This document shows, piece by piece, positions 1 through 8,830 of a DNA stretch of 64,000 nt (the stretch's first letter is position 1; every line of letters begins with the position of its first letter). The stretch spans positions 16,577 through 80,576 of the forward strand of contig PMDS01000032.1 in assembly GCA_003155655.1 (NCBI GenBank). The letters are read 5' to 3'. The stretch comes from Melioribacter sp. (GTDB taxonomy: Bacteria; Bacteroidota; Ignavibacteria; Ignavibacteriales; Melioribacteraceae). Made by a program: the position numbers and the translations under genes. The notes under the pieces were generated by a model. That model was not told the origin of the DNA and ran no database searches. It saw nothing but the letters and a program-made list of their open reading frames with translations.

Positions 1-99
1 GATGAAGCAGTTAAAAATGTGTTAACAAAAAAAGCAGAAGCAGACAAGAATGATTATGTTAAAATTCGTGCGGCTTCCATTTTACAGGAGGAAAACTGA
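1..99 (+). CDS. C-terminal end of a gene cut by the window edge
   Basis: Frame 1 is open from the first base to a TGA at 97-99 and gives the last 32 residues of a protein, ending KIRAASILQEEN. The tail looks like a HEAT-type helix, and HEAT-repeat proteins are often found beside DUF4097 genes, but 32 residues are too few to name a family. The stop lies 1 base before the ATG of the next gene, and that gene's ribosome binding site (AGGAGG) lies inside this tail, so the two are probably translated as an operon. Confidence 0.5.
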   Translation, partial: DEAVKNVLTKKAEADKNDYVKIRAASILQEEN

Positions 100-100
100 T

Positions 101-1243
101 ATGAAAAAGATAAATATTATTCCGGTTATTGTAATAATTGCTCTCTTATTTGCAGGGGCTGCAAAACCGGCTTACGCCCAGCAAAAAGAAAGAACATTCA
201 GCGTAAATAGAAACGGAAAGCTGATAGTTAACGTAAATCCGGGTACAATAAAAATAAAGACTACTACAAAAGATGAAGTTGTTGTAATAATAAAAAACCT
301 TGATGAAGATCTTTTAAAAAGCGTTGAAATAAATGCCGATAAAAATGTAGTTGAAGTGAAATATGATGAAGGAATGGACGATCCTGAATTTGAAATAACC
401 GTACCGGATAAATTCAATTTGGAATTGAAGACCGCTGCGGGGGACATCCAGATTAAAGATGATATAGATGGAAATGTTGATGCAACAACCAGTGGCGGAG
501 ACGTTTCTATAGATGGAGTTAAAGGAAGTTTGTCGGTGGAATCAAGCGGTGGTGATATCAATCTGCGTGGAACTGTCGGCGGCAGTTTGAAAGTGAATAC
601 AATGGGCGGAGATATTACTGTTGCAAGCGTTCTTGGTAAAAATGCAAAGGTAAATACAATGGGCGGCGAAATTACAATCAATAAAGCTGCTAATGGAATA
701 TCCGTAAAAACATACGGCGGAGATATTTCTGCCGGTAATATTGGGGGTGATTCTGATTTTATTACCTACGGAGGAAGCGTTTCTGTAGAGAATGCTGCAG
801 GAAATATTAAAATGGAGACTTACGGAGGCAACCTTACCATTGTGAAAGCTAATGGGAAAGCAAGAGGAAAAACTAATGGTGGAAATATAGATTTCCAAAA
901 TATTACAGGGAGCGTTGATGTGAAAACATTGGCGGGGGAAGTAAGTGTTGGACTTAATCCCGCATCGGGAAGCGAAAGCGTAATTACTACAAACGCCGGC
1001 TCTATTGAATTAAGAGTACCAGCAAAAGCAAAAGTAACAATTATTGCAAGAATTCATGTTCAAGGATGGTGGAGAGAAGCAAAAGAAAATTATAAGATAC
1101 AATCAGATTTTGAAACCACTACATACAATATCGAGGAAGACAATCATGATATAGTCGGTGTTTATCAAATAAACGGCGGCGGCAGTAAAGTACAGTTGAA
1201 AGCCGTTAATGATGAAATAAGAATTCTTAAAGAAACCAAATAA
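101..1243 (+). CDS. Exported DUF4097-type beta-repeat protein
   Basis: Predicted exported protein of 381 aa. The ATG at 101 is preferred over an in-frame start at 50 because AGGAGG lies just upstream and the protein then begins with a clean signal peptide (about 1-27, ending AYA before QQ). The mature part consists of short beta-strand repeats with a recurring glycine pair (TSGGD, SSGGD, TMGGD, TMGGE, TYGGD, TYGGS, TNGGN), the pattern of DUF4097/adhesin-like beta-solenoid proteins. No catalytic residues are visible. It is followed 18 bases later by a paralogue. A structural or sensing role at the envelope is likely; the exact function is unknown. Confidence 0.75.
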   Translation: MKKINIIPVIVIIALLFAGAAKPAYAQQKERTFSVNRNGKLIVNVNPGTIKIKTTTKDEVVVIIKNLDEDLLKSVEINADKNVVEVKYDEGMDDPEFEITVPDKFNLELKTAAGDIQIKDDIDGNVDATTSGGDVSIDGVKGSLSVESSGGDINLRGTVGGSLKVNTMGGDITVASVLGKNAKVNTMGGEITINKAANGISVKTYGGDISAGNIGGDSDFITYGGSVSVENAAGNIKMETYGGNLTIVKANGKARGKTNGGNIDFQNITGSVDVKTLAGEVSVGLNPASGSESVITTNAGSIELRVPAKAKVTIIARIHVQGWWREAKENYKIQSDFETTTYNIEEDNHDIVGVYQINGGGSKVQLKAVNDEIRILKETK

Positions 1244-1261
1244 ATATTAATGGAGTTTGTA

Positions 1262-2467
1262 ATGAAAAAGTTAGTATTAATACTTGTACTTGCGGCACTT
1301 GGCCTTTTGTTTATGCTTGTAAGACAAACAAAAGCGTCTTCATTAGACCGGTTTTGGAGCAGTCAATCCAAATTGAGCAGTGATAATTCGAATAACGAAA
1401 GAGAAGTTAAAAAAGAATTTGAAGTCAAACCCGGCGGTAAACTTACTATTGATCTGAAAACCGGCGCCGCTATCGATATAAAAGGATGGGATAAAAGCCT
1501 GTTAAGCGCAACTGCAGTGATAAGCGAGGAAGATGAAGATAATCCAATGGAATTCAGCTTTGAGAAAAACGGTAATAGTGTTGAAATTACATCCAAGTTT
1601 AAGTACGAAAAAAGAAGCAACCACTCTAACGCAAAATTAATTGTTTATCTGCCGCAAAAATATAATGTTGAATTTAATACAATGGGCGGAGCTGTTATTA
1701 TTGGCAATGTTGATGGAAACACCGAGGGCAAAACAATGGGCGGCGCAATTGTTTTATCCGAACTAAAAGGCTACGTAAATACAGAAACAATGGGCGGTGC
1801 TATTTCATTAATAGATTCTGAAGTTGACGGCAGGGTAAAAACTATGGGCGGTCCTGTAAATCTTAAAAATGTTAAAGGGGATGTTGATGCCACTACCATG
1901 GGAGGACCTATTATTCAATCTAATGTACAGGGCAAAGACAAATCAGGTAAAGGAGTAAGCATAAGTACAATGGGCGGCCCAATTGTTGTTGATGAAGCTC
2001 TTAATGGTGCTAATGTAAAAACTATGGGTGGAAATATAGATATTAAAAAAGCAGCGAAACATGTTTACGCAGAAACTATGGGCGGTAAAATTTCTATTGG
2101 TGAAATTGACGGAAGTGTTGAAGCCTCTACAATGGGTGGAGACATTGATGTTAAGATGACCGGCGCACTGAAGGCAGGTGACAAAAACGTTTCTCTTTCT
2201 TCAAAAGGTGGAGATGTTACATTAACAGTGCCCGATGGTTTGCCAATGGATGTTGATATTCAAATTACCGTTAAAGATGAAGATAGATATGATAAGTACA
2301 AAATAGTAAGTGATTTTCAATTAAAGGAAGACCATTCTTCTGGAGAATGGAAAGAATCACATCACAACCGCGGTAAACATATTAATGGAACAGGAACTAT
2401 TAATGGCGGCGGTAATAAAATAAAAATCAGAACAATTAACGGAAATGTTTATCTAAAAAAGAGCTGA
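1262..2467 (+). CDS. Exported DUF4097-type protein with TMGG repeats (paralogue)
   Basis: A 401-aa paralogue of the preceding gene. GGAG six bases before the ATG at 1262 favours this start over an ATG at 1250. The N-terminus is a hydrophobic signal or anchor (about 5-23) followed by a polar linker. Residues of roughly 130-300 carry nine copies of TMGG spaced about 16-25 residues apart, each followed by a small and a hydrophobic residue, as expected for a regular beta-solenoid. The C-terminal INGGGNKIKIRTING segment matches the end of the first paralogue. The two genes form an operon ending at a terminator and converge on an ECF sigma/anti-sigma pair. Confidence 0.75.
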   Translation: MKKLVLILVLAALGLLFMLVRQTKASSLDRFWSSQSKLSSDNSNNEREVKKEFEVKPGGKLTIDLKTGAAIDIKGWDKSLLSATAVISEEDEDNPMEFSFEKNGNSVEITSKFKYEKRSNHSNAKLIVYLPQKYNVEFNTMGGAVIIGNVDGNTEGKTMGGAIVLSELKGYVNTETMGGAISLIDSEVDGRVKTMGGPVNLKNVKGDVDATTMGGPIIQSNVQGKDKSGKGVSISTMGGPIVVDEALNGANVKTMGGNIDIKKAAKHVYAETMGGKISIGEIDGSVEASTMGGDIDVKMTGALKAGDKNVSLSSKGGDVTLTVPDGLPMDVDIQITVKDEDRYDKYKIVSDFQLKEDHSSGEWKESHHNRGKHINGTGTINGGGNKIKIRTINGNVYLKKS

Positions 2468-2485
2468 TGAAATAATTTCTTCGAT

Positions 2486-2524
2486 AAAGCCTGGAATTAT
2501 TTAACTAGTTTCAGGCTTTTGTTT
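2486..2524 (+). terminator. Rho-independent terminator after the DUF4097 pair
   Basis: An 8-bp stem AAAGCCTG/CAGGCTTT (2486-2493 with 2512-2519) has an 18-nt loop and is followed by a T-rich tract. It lies between two convergent operons. Confidence 0.7.
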
Positions 2525-2534
2525 TATACAAGCA

Positions 2535-2771
2535 CTACTCACTTAACCCCAAAAATTCAATCAGGCGTTTATGAGCCTCATTAGAGAGCGTTACATCATA
2601 TTTTTTATAAAACAGGATAGTGTTATCTACAGAGTTAAAATATTTTTTGCATGACTCACATTTTTCAAGATGGGCTTTAATCTCAATACATTTAGGCGAG
2701 CTTAATTCCTCACCAAGGTTATCACAAATGTGAGACATTACATCTTTGCAAGTTGGTTTATTTTCACTCAT
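2535..2771 (-). CDS. Zinc-finger anti-sigma factor (zf-HC2 type)
   Basis: Small protein (78 aa) with the anti-sigma zinc motif HLEKCESC (H-x3-C-x2-C) in the middle and another Cys near position 8. Such proteins bind and restrain an ECF sigma factor. There is no transmembrane segment, so this would be a soluble, possibly redox- or zinc-responsive type. Its start overlaps the last 8 bases of the sigma factor gene, the usual coupling of sigma and anti-sigma. The short C-terminus has no obvious sensor domain, so the signal is not visible. Confidence 0.75.
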   Translation of the reverse strand: MSENKPTCKDVMSHICDNLGEELSSPKCIEIKAHLEKCESCKKYFNSVDNTILFYKKYDVTLSNEAHKRLIEFLGLSE

Positions 2772-3327
2772 AATGCAGCTTCTTGTTTAGTTCATTTCTT
2801 AAAAATGCGCGTGCCCTGTGCAGCCGTGATTTTGTTGCAGGAATAGTAAGCTCAACTATTTTTGCCGTTTCTTCCGTTGATAAACCTTCTACGTCTCTAA
2901 GTGTAAAGACAATTCTATAATCTGCAGGCAGTTTTTGAATTGCATCATCTAGAATTGTTCTTAGTTCGTTATTCTCGGTAATTTTTTCTGGAGTAATCTT
3001 CCAATCAGCAATGTTTTTTTCATCAATCAATGCCTCATCATTTTCAATTGATTCATAATTGAACTTCCCCTCAGTACGTGCAAGCATAAGGCAATGATTA
3101 GAAACCACCCTGTACAGCCACGTTGATAATTTTGATTCTCCGCTAAACTGCTTAATATTTTTTACCATGCTCAAAAAAGTTTCCTGCATAGTATTTTCCG
3201 CCCTGTCTTTATGTCTACAGATTTTATAAGAAAAATTATAGACAGTTTGTTCATACATTTTAACAAGCTCCGTCAAAGCCTTTTTATCTCCGTGCTGGGC
3301 CTGTTCAATAAGTGTTTGTTCTTCCAT
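2764..3327 (-). CDS. ECF RNA polymerase sigma factor
   Basis: A 187-aa sigma-70 family protein of the extracytoplasmic function group. Region 2 is seen at about 20-95 (TMQETFLSMVKNIKQF, then STWLYRVVSNHCLM) and region 4 at about 125-180 (LPADYRIVFTLRDVEGLSTEETAKI, given here in two parts: LPADYRIVF and GLSTEETAKI). It directs RNA polymerase to a small regulon and is probably held by the zinc-finger protein encoded immediately downstream. The convergent DUF4097 genes are plausible targets by analogy with similar loci, but no shared promoter was identified. Confidence 0.85.
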   Translation of the reverse strand: MEEQTLIEQAQHGDKKALTELVKMYEQTVYNFSYKICRHKDRAENTMQETFLSMVKNIKQFSGESKLSTWLYRVVSNHCLMLARTEGKFNYESIENDEALIDEKNIADWKITPEKITENNELRTILDDAIQKLPADYRIVFTLRDVEGLSTEETAKIVELTIPATKSRLHRARAFLRNELNKKLHYE

Positions 3328-3350
3328 GTAATTTGATGCTTCTTTCTTAA

Positions 3351-3974
3351 TTAGGATTCGTTCTTATTATCCAGACTCATCCAAAGGAAAAGACTTGCTA
3401 CAGAGCTGTAAGGATGCCAATTATTTTTTGCCGCTAATGATTTGATTTTTTTCTCATCAGGTAATTTCTTCAAGTTGTAATGTAACATAATAGATTTACG
3501 AATACCAAGGTCACTAAAAGGCAGAACATCTAATCTACCCAGCTTAAAAATAAGAAACATATGTACAGTCCAGACTCCAATTCCTTTAACTATTGTAAGT
3601 TCAGTCAGAATTTTTTCATTTGTCTTTTTAGTCAGGCCTTTTAACCTAACCTCACCTGAAATTATTTTTTGAGAAAGATCTTTTACATATTTTACCTTGG
3701 CATTAGATAAACCAAGAGATCTAAGTGCCGCATCGTCTGTTTGAACGATTAAATGAGGTTCAGGGCTGTTCTTGTAAAAAGCCATAAATTTCTTAAATAT
3801 TGAAGCAGAAGCATAAACAGACAATTGCTGCCCAATAATAGCTTTTAGCAAATGATTGAAGTATTGCTTGTGCTGTGTTAAATTAATAATGCCGTTTGTT
3901 TTTATTATTGTTGATAGAACCTTATCTTTCGAGGAAAGATGCTTCATTGCCTTTTTAATATCGTTTTTAAGCAT
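3351..3974 (-). CDS. DNA-3-methyladenine glycosylase, AlkA/HhH-GPD type
   Basis: A 207-aa base-excision repair glycosylase. The helix-hairpin-helix is TIVKGIGVWTVHMF (about residues 130-145), followed by the Gly/Pro-Asp segment VLPFSDLGIRKS, whose Asp matches the catalytic aspartate of AlkA. It would remove alkylated purines from DNA. The length suits short AlkA-like enzymes lacking the N-terminal domain. It lies 23 bases after the sigma factor start on the same strand and is divergent from the sensor kinase gene, with only 24 bases between the two starts, so promoters must overlap coding sequence. Confidence 0.8.
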   Translation of the reverse strand: MLKNDIKKAMKHLSSKDKVLSTIIKTNGIINLTQHKQYFNHLLKAIIGQQLSVYASASIFKKFMAFYKNSPEPHLIVQTDDAALRSLGLSNAKVKYVKDLSQKIISGEVRLKGLTKKTNEKILTELTIVKGIGVWTVHMFLIFKLGRLDVLPFSDLGIRKSIMLHYNLKKLPDEKKIKSLAAKNNWHPYSSVASLFLWMSLDNKNES

Positions 3975-3998
3975 TTGTTTTTCCCGGGCTAATTATAT

Positions 3999-6368
3999 AT
4001 GGAAAATCAGTTACAAATTGCATTAAGCAGAAACAAATTACTGAAAAATGCAGACATTTCGAAAATTGACCTTAGAAATGTGAAAGGGAAGCTCATTACT
4101 ATAGGAGAAGGTGAAATACTCTACCGGGAAGGAGATGTTGCAGATATTATTTTTCTTGTAGTCAGCGGTGAGATTAATGTTCTTAAAAAACGCCTACTTG
4201 GAAAAACTAAATCATACATTTTTGTTGAAAATGATTTTTTTGGTCACGAAGAATTCTTTGAAGAGACAACGCGTACATCAACTGCCGTGGCCCTTCGCGA
4301 TTCATACCTCATTTCTTTAACCCGGGAAGAAGTGGATATATTAATCCAGCATGAAGATGAAATTTATGTAAATTTGCGTGAACCGGTTCTTGAAATTGAT
4401 GATGAAATACTTAACCGGAAAGAAGAAGATATAAAAACAATCCCGGCAGAAAAAGTAGAAGACCCGCATTGGGCTCCGCCTTTCGAAGAAAAGCTTATCT
4501 CAAAAGAAGATTCCGGCAGCACCGGTAAGCAGAAATCGCAGGATATTTCTTCCGGTACCTTTGAAGAAGAGAAAAAGAAGGAAAGTGAATTTGAAGAACC
4601 TCATAAAATAATTGACAGCACAAAACAAGAACCCAAAATAGAAGATAAAATTTCCTTTGATGAAAGTGCATTCCTTAATGAAGATGGAATTCCAAAAGCG
4701 GAATATGAAATTCCCGAGCCTCTTTCTAAGCCTCAAGCAGCGGGTGCAAAAACAGAAGAAGATTTGAATGATGCATTGTTTCAGATATTAAGCGGTACAC
4801 AGGAAATCCATTTTGATAAACCGCCCAAAGAAGAAACCCCTTCTTTACAAGAGACAGACAATGCGTTTTTGTCTTCACTTGATTTCAAAGAGACTGCGGC
4901 TGAAGAAAATGCTTTTGTTCCCCAACATGAATCAATTTACGAAGATATAATAAAGCAGGAAGATCATATTCCTGAACAAACGGCTTCTGTACAAAAATCA
5001 GAAAAAAATATAGAACCAAAAATAAGCGACACATCTTTATCCGCTGATGCTGAAAGTAAATATCACCTTAATCTAAAGGGAGAAGACCGGAAAGAAATTG
5101 AGCCATTGGAAATAACCCCGTATCAATCAATTCAGCCCGAGTCACCACAGAAAACAGTTGATAAACAGACAACACCGATTCAAGATTCAGGGGAAATGAA
5201 TGTTAATGAATTGCAGATGATCATTAAGGCTGCTGAACTTGTTAATTCAGATATTAGAGTTGATGAGGTTCTGAAAAATATAGTTGATGTTGCAACAAAC
5301 ATAACATCTGCAGACCGAGGCACATTGTACCTGATAGATAAGGACAAGGATGAATTGTGGTCGTTGATTACTATGGGTGATGAAACACGGGAAATTCGTT
5401 TGAAAATTGGAGAAGGACTTGCTGGTTTTGTAGCAAAGAGCGGTGAGACAATCAATATCAAAGATGTAAGAAAAGATACCCGCTTCAACCCGGAATTTGA
5501 CAAGGCTAGCGGTTATATAACAAAAAACATGATTTGTTTTCCTATTAAAAACAGCAAATCGCAAATTATTGGCGTACTTCAATTATTGAACAGTGTTAAT
5601 AACGAGTTTTCGAAAAGAGACGAGGAGTTTTTAGCTGCTCTTTCAATACACGCTGCAATGGCGCTTCAAAATTCAGAATTGGTTGAAAAACTTCTTCAGG
5701 TGGAAAGAATTCATTCACTTGGTAAAATGGCTAATTTCCTTATTCAGGATATTAAAAAACCAATTCTTGTAAGTAAAAGATATGCAGAGCATTTACGCAG
5801 TAAACAGCTATCACCAGATACACTTCAAGTAGTAGACATGCTTTTGGAACAGCTTTCACAGGTTGCCGATCTTGTTCAAACAACATCAAGTTATTCTGAA
5901 GGCAAAACAATTCTACGCGCATTGAATGTAAGCTTAAACAATACTCTTTCAGATTACTACTCGCGCATTGAACAATATGCAGCGGGATGTAACTGCCAGA
6001 TTCAAACAGAGTATGATAAAGATGTAAATATTAAGCTGGATGTAAAGGAATTTTACCAATGCTACATGCATATTATTAAAAATGCATGCGATGCAATGCC
6101 GGAAGGAGGTAAAATTCTTGTATCGACAAAACGCATTAATAAGAACGTTGAGATTCGAATTCATGATAACGGCTTTGGGATTCCTGAAGGAATTAAGGAA
6201 AAAATCTTTGAACCGTTTATGACTTATGGAAAAAAAGAGGGTACCGGACTTGGGCTTTCCATTACGAAAAAGCTAATTGAAGCGCATAAAGGAACAATCC
6301 GGGTAGAAAGTTCAATAGGTGAAGGCGCATCGTTCATTATTACACTTCCGGTAGTAAATGTGTTTTAG
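3999..6368 (+). CDS. cNMP-binding/GAF sensor kinase lacking the H-box histidine
   Basis: A 789-aa cytoplasmic signalling protein. Residues about 15-115 form a cyclic-nucleotide-binding fold (REGDVADIIFLVVSGEI), about 130-395 a long acidic low-complexity linker, about 405-560 a GAF domain (SADRGTLYLID), and about 690-785 a HATPase domain with N-box KNACDAMPEGG, G1 box DNGFGIPE and G2 box GTGLGLS. The helix that should hold the phosphoacceptor reads NFLIQDIKKPI, with Gln583 where the family has His (usual H-D-I-K-N-P). H572 (HSLGK) is one helical stretch earlier and not in the usual place. The ATPase half looks intact, so it may be a signalling pseudokinase or use another acceptor. miaA follows after 9 bases. 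Confidence 0.8.
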   Translation: MENQLQIALSRNKLLKNADISKIDLRNVKGKLITIGEGEILYREGDVADIIFLVVSGEINVLKKRLLGKTKSYIFVENDFFGHEEFFEETTRTSTAVALRDSYLISLTREEVDILIQHEDEIYVNLREPVLEIDDEILNRKEEDIKTIPAEKVEDPHWAPPFEEKLISKEDSGSTGKQKSQDISSGTFEEEKKKESEFEEPHKIIDSTKQEPKIEDKISFDESAFLNEDGIPKAEYEIPEPLSKPQAAGAKTEEDLNDALFQILSGTQEIHFDKPPKEETPSLQETDNAFLSSLDFKETAAEENAFVPQHESIYEDIIKQEDHIPEQTASVQKSEKNIEPKISDTSLSADAESKYHLNLKGEDRKEIEPLEITPYQSIQPESPQKTVDKQTTPIQDSGEMNVNELQMIIKAAELVNSDIRVDEVLKNIVDVATNITSADRGTLYLIDKDKDELWSLITMGDETREIRLKIGEGLAGFVAKSGETINIKDVRKDTRFNPEFDKASGYITKNMICFPIKNSKSQIIGVLQLLNSVNNEFSKRDEEFLAALSIHAAMALQNSELVEKLLQVERIHSLGKMANFLIQDIKKPILVSKRYAEHLRSKQLSPDTLQVVDMLLEQLSQVADLVQTTSSYSEGKTILRALNVSLNNTLSDYYSRIEQYAAGCNCQIQTEYDKDVNIKLDVKEFYQCYMHIIKNACDAMPEGGKILVSTKRINKNVEIRIHDNGFGIPEGIKEKIFEPFMTYGKKEGTGLGLSITKKLIEAHKGTIRVESSIGEGASFIITLPVVNVF

Positions 6369-6377
6369 TAATTCAAA

Positions 6378-7286
6378 ATGAATTATAATCTTATAACCAT
6401 CCTTGGACCTACCGCAGTTGGAAAAACGCGCTTAGCATCAATGCTGGCAAAACGTTTTGCCGGTGAAATCATTTCTGCCGATTCCCGCCAGGTTTATTGC
6501 GGAATGGATATTGGCACAGGAAAGGATTTGGATGATTATGTAGTAGAAGGGGAAAAGATTTCACATCATCTAATTAATGTGATTAATCCAAATGAAGAAT
6601 TTAATCTTTTTCTTTTCAGCAAATTATTTTATCAAGCATTTAATGAGATAAGTTCCCGCAAGAAAATTCCGTTCTTTGTTGGGGGAACAGGGTTGTACCT
6701 GCATTCAGTTTTGAAAAATTACAACTTAAATAAAGTTAAGTTTGACAAGAATCGCACAGATGAACTTGAAAAATATTCAATTGAAGAACTAACAAACCAT
6801 TTGAAAGAAATAAATTCCGTTCTTCATAATACAACAGATTTATTAGTTAAAGAAAGAATTATACGTGCTATCTTAGTAGCGGAGAATGATAATCAACTTA
6901 ATAACAGTGAAAAAACAGAAATTAATTCACTAACCATTGGTATTAAGCTTGAGCGTGAAGAAATAAAAAAAAGGATTACCGCCCGTTTAAAACATCGTTT
7001 GCAAAATGGAATGATAGACGAGGTGAAACAATTAATTAAAAATGGAATTACTTTTGAAAGGCTTGAACTGTTTGGTCTAGAATACAAATTTGTAGGCAGA
7101 TATCTTAAAGGGGAGCTTAGTTATAATGACATGTTTCAAAAACTTAACAGCTCAATTCATGGTTTTGCGAAGAGACAAATGACCTGGTATAGAAAAATGG
7201 AGCGCGAGGGAATTGAGATACATTGGATCGAGGCACAAAATTTTAACGCTGCCGAAGAATTAATTATGAATAAATATTTCTCATGA
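6378..7286 (+). CDS. miaA: tRNA dimethylallyltransferase MiaA
   Basis: A 302-aa enzyme that adds the dimethylallyl group to A37 of tRNAs reading UNN codons. Visible landmarks are the P-loop GPTAVGKT at 9-16, the substrate-binding SADSRQVY segment, the FVGGTGLYLHSVL segment and the C-terminal KRQMTWYRK motif. Length is normal. It follows the sensor kinase by 9 bases and overlaps the next gene by ATGA, so all three are probably cotranscribed. Confidence 0.95.
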   Translation: MNYNLITILGPTAVGKTRLASMLAKRFAGEIISADSRQVYCGMDIGTGKDLDDYVVEGEKISHHLINVINPNEEFNLFLFSKLFYQAFNEISSRKKIPFFVGGTGLYLHSVLKNYNLNKVKFDKNRTDELEKYSIEELTNHLKEINSVLHNTTDLLVKERIIRAILVAENDNQLNNSEKTEINSLTIGIKLEREEIKKRITARLKHRLQNGMIDEVKQLIKNGITFERLELFGLEYKFVGRYLKGELSYNDMFQKLNSSIHGFAKRQMTWYRKMEREGIEIHWIEAQNFNAAEELIMNKYFS

Positions 7287-8719
7287 AAGATATTTCAACA
7301 GTCATAAATGAATTACCACATAATGTAAGAAATTATAAGCAAAAGTATGGCTTACAGGGATGGAAACTTGAACTGCACTCAACAAAAGGATTCAATAATA
7401 TTGTTGTTATTCCGGCAATTCAAGAATACGAAAACATCCGCAGTCTATTATTGTCTCTCAATTCAAATGATAAAAAATATTATGATGAAAGTTTATTCAT
7501 TTTTGTAATTAATAATTTGAAATCCTCTGCCGAAGAAGCCAAGGAGGATAATCTCAAAAGCATTGAATTTTTGCGTAGCATTATATCAAAAGAGAATACA
7601 GCAGAATCTTTTGGCGCTATGAATCTAGGCGTTGTTGACGCATCAACAACAGGGTATGAATTGCCGGAGAAAGAAGGAGGGGTTGGACTGGCGCGTAAAA
7701 TTGGAATTGACCTTGCGCTTGAACAATTTGATTATAGAAATAATAAAAAGAAAATAATAATCTCTCTTGATGCCGACTGCATAGTTGAACAAAATTACCT
7801 CTCCGCAATTGTTGACGCATTTAACACAAAAAATATTTCAGCCGCGTATGTTCAATATGAACATAAATTGACGGATGACGAAAATGAAAAAAGAGCAATA
7901 ATTTGTTATGAAATGTTTCTGCGTTATTATGCGCTTGGTTTGAAGTATGCCCGGTCAAGGTATGCTTTTCCAACAATCGGTTCAACCATTGCCTGCGATT
8001 GTGATAGCTATATTAAAGTTGGGGGAATGAATAAAAGAAAAGCTGGAGAGGATTTTTATTTTTTAGAAAAATTAGCAAAGATAACTGAGATTGGAAAAAT
8101 TGCCGGTACAAAAGTATATCCATCAAGCAGGAGTTCATGGCGGGTACCTTTTGGAACAGGTCAGCGTATAAGCAGATTCAACAAGGGCACGCATAATGAA
8201 TATGTGCTGTATGATCCCAATACTTTTAAAATATTGAAAGATTGGCTGCAAATTTTTAACTCCGGGAAAATATTGAATGCCGAAGAATATCTCAAAGCGG
8301 CAGAAAGAATTAATCCTTTATTAAAGGAGTTTTTAATAATTAATAATTTTCTTTTAAGCTGGAATAAAATACTAAATAATTCAAAATCTGAAGCGCAAGT
8401 ACAAAAGCAAAAGACCATCTGGTTTGATGGTTTCCGGACGTTGAAATTAATTCATTTTTTACGTGATAATGGATTCCCGCCGATCAATATGTTTAAGGCA
8501 ATTGAGGAACTAATAGAAATTGAGAATGGAGAATGGAGAATTGAGAATGAAAAATGGAGAACCATGAATGCGGAATTGAGAATTGCAAATGGAGAACCAT
8601 GCCTATCGGCAGGCAAGTTGAGAACCATGCCTATCGGCAGGCAGGTGGAGAGAGGCGAGGAATTACCGCCAATTGAAATACAAACAGAGTATCTCAATGT
8701 GTTAAGAACACTTACTTAA
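7283..8719 (+). CDS. GT-A glycosyltransferase with an in-frame heptamer-repeat insert
   Basis: A 478-aa protein with a nucleotide-sugar transferase fold: N-terminal VVIPAIQEYENIRSLLLSL, then IISLDADCIVEQNYL with a DxD-type metal motif (about 158-170), and GEDFYFLEKLAKI further on. Substrate is unknown. It overlaps miaA by 4 bases. Residues about 413-455 are a foreign-looking stretch with a 7-residue period (ENGEWRI, ENEKWRT, MNAELRI, ANGEPCL) encoded by 7-bp DNA repeats at 8521-8650; the reading frame stays open through it and resumes with PPIEIQTEYLNVLRTLT. The insert sits near the C-terminus, so the enzyme may tolerate it. Confidence 0.7.
   Translation: MKDISTVINELPHNVRNYKQKYGLQGWKLELHSTKGFNNIVVIPAIQEYENIRSLLLSLNSNDKKYYDESLFIFVINNLKSSAEEAKEDNLKSIEFLRSIISKENTAESFGAMNLGVVDASTTGYELPEKEGGVGLARKIGIDLALEQFDYRNNKKKIIISLDADCIVEQNYLSAIVDAFNTKNISAAYVQYEHKLTDDENEKRAIICYEMFLRYYALGLKYARSRYAFPTIGSTIACDCDSYIKVGGMNKRKAGEDFYFLEKLAKITEIGKIAGTKVYPSSRSSWRVPFGTGQRISRFNKGTHNEYVLYDPNTFKILKDWLQIFNSGKILNAEEYLKAAERINPLLKEFLIINNFLLSWNKILNNSKSEAQVQKQKTIWFDGFRTLKLIHFLRDNGFPPINMFKAIEELIEIENGEWRIENEKWRTMNAELRIANGEPCLSAGKLRTMPIGRQVERGEELPPIEIQTEYLNVLRTLT
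8521..8650 (+). repeat. Degenerate heptamer repeat block inside a CDS
   Basis: The DNA reads as consecutive 7-mers of GAGAATG, GAGAATT, AAAAATG, GAGAACC, CGGAATT and similar. It ends in two copies of a 28-bp unit (8592-8619 and 8620-8647) containing GCCTATCGGCAGGC. The same core occurs inverted at 60677-60725. Confidence 0.85.
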
Positions 8720-8830
8720 TCAAATTGGTTTGGATTTCAGGCTCATTTCTACCCTATTTAGAAATTAGGGTTAAACTTGAGTATATTTTGCCCGCAATTT
8801 TATTCAGTTGCAGAATTTTAACGAGGATGC

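Noticed and set aside
172..681. Minus-strand ORFs opposite the DUF4097 gene
   Set aside because: They are Ser/Pro-rich mirror frames of the glycine repeats in the real gene, with no start context.
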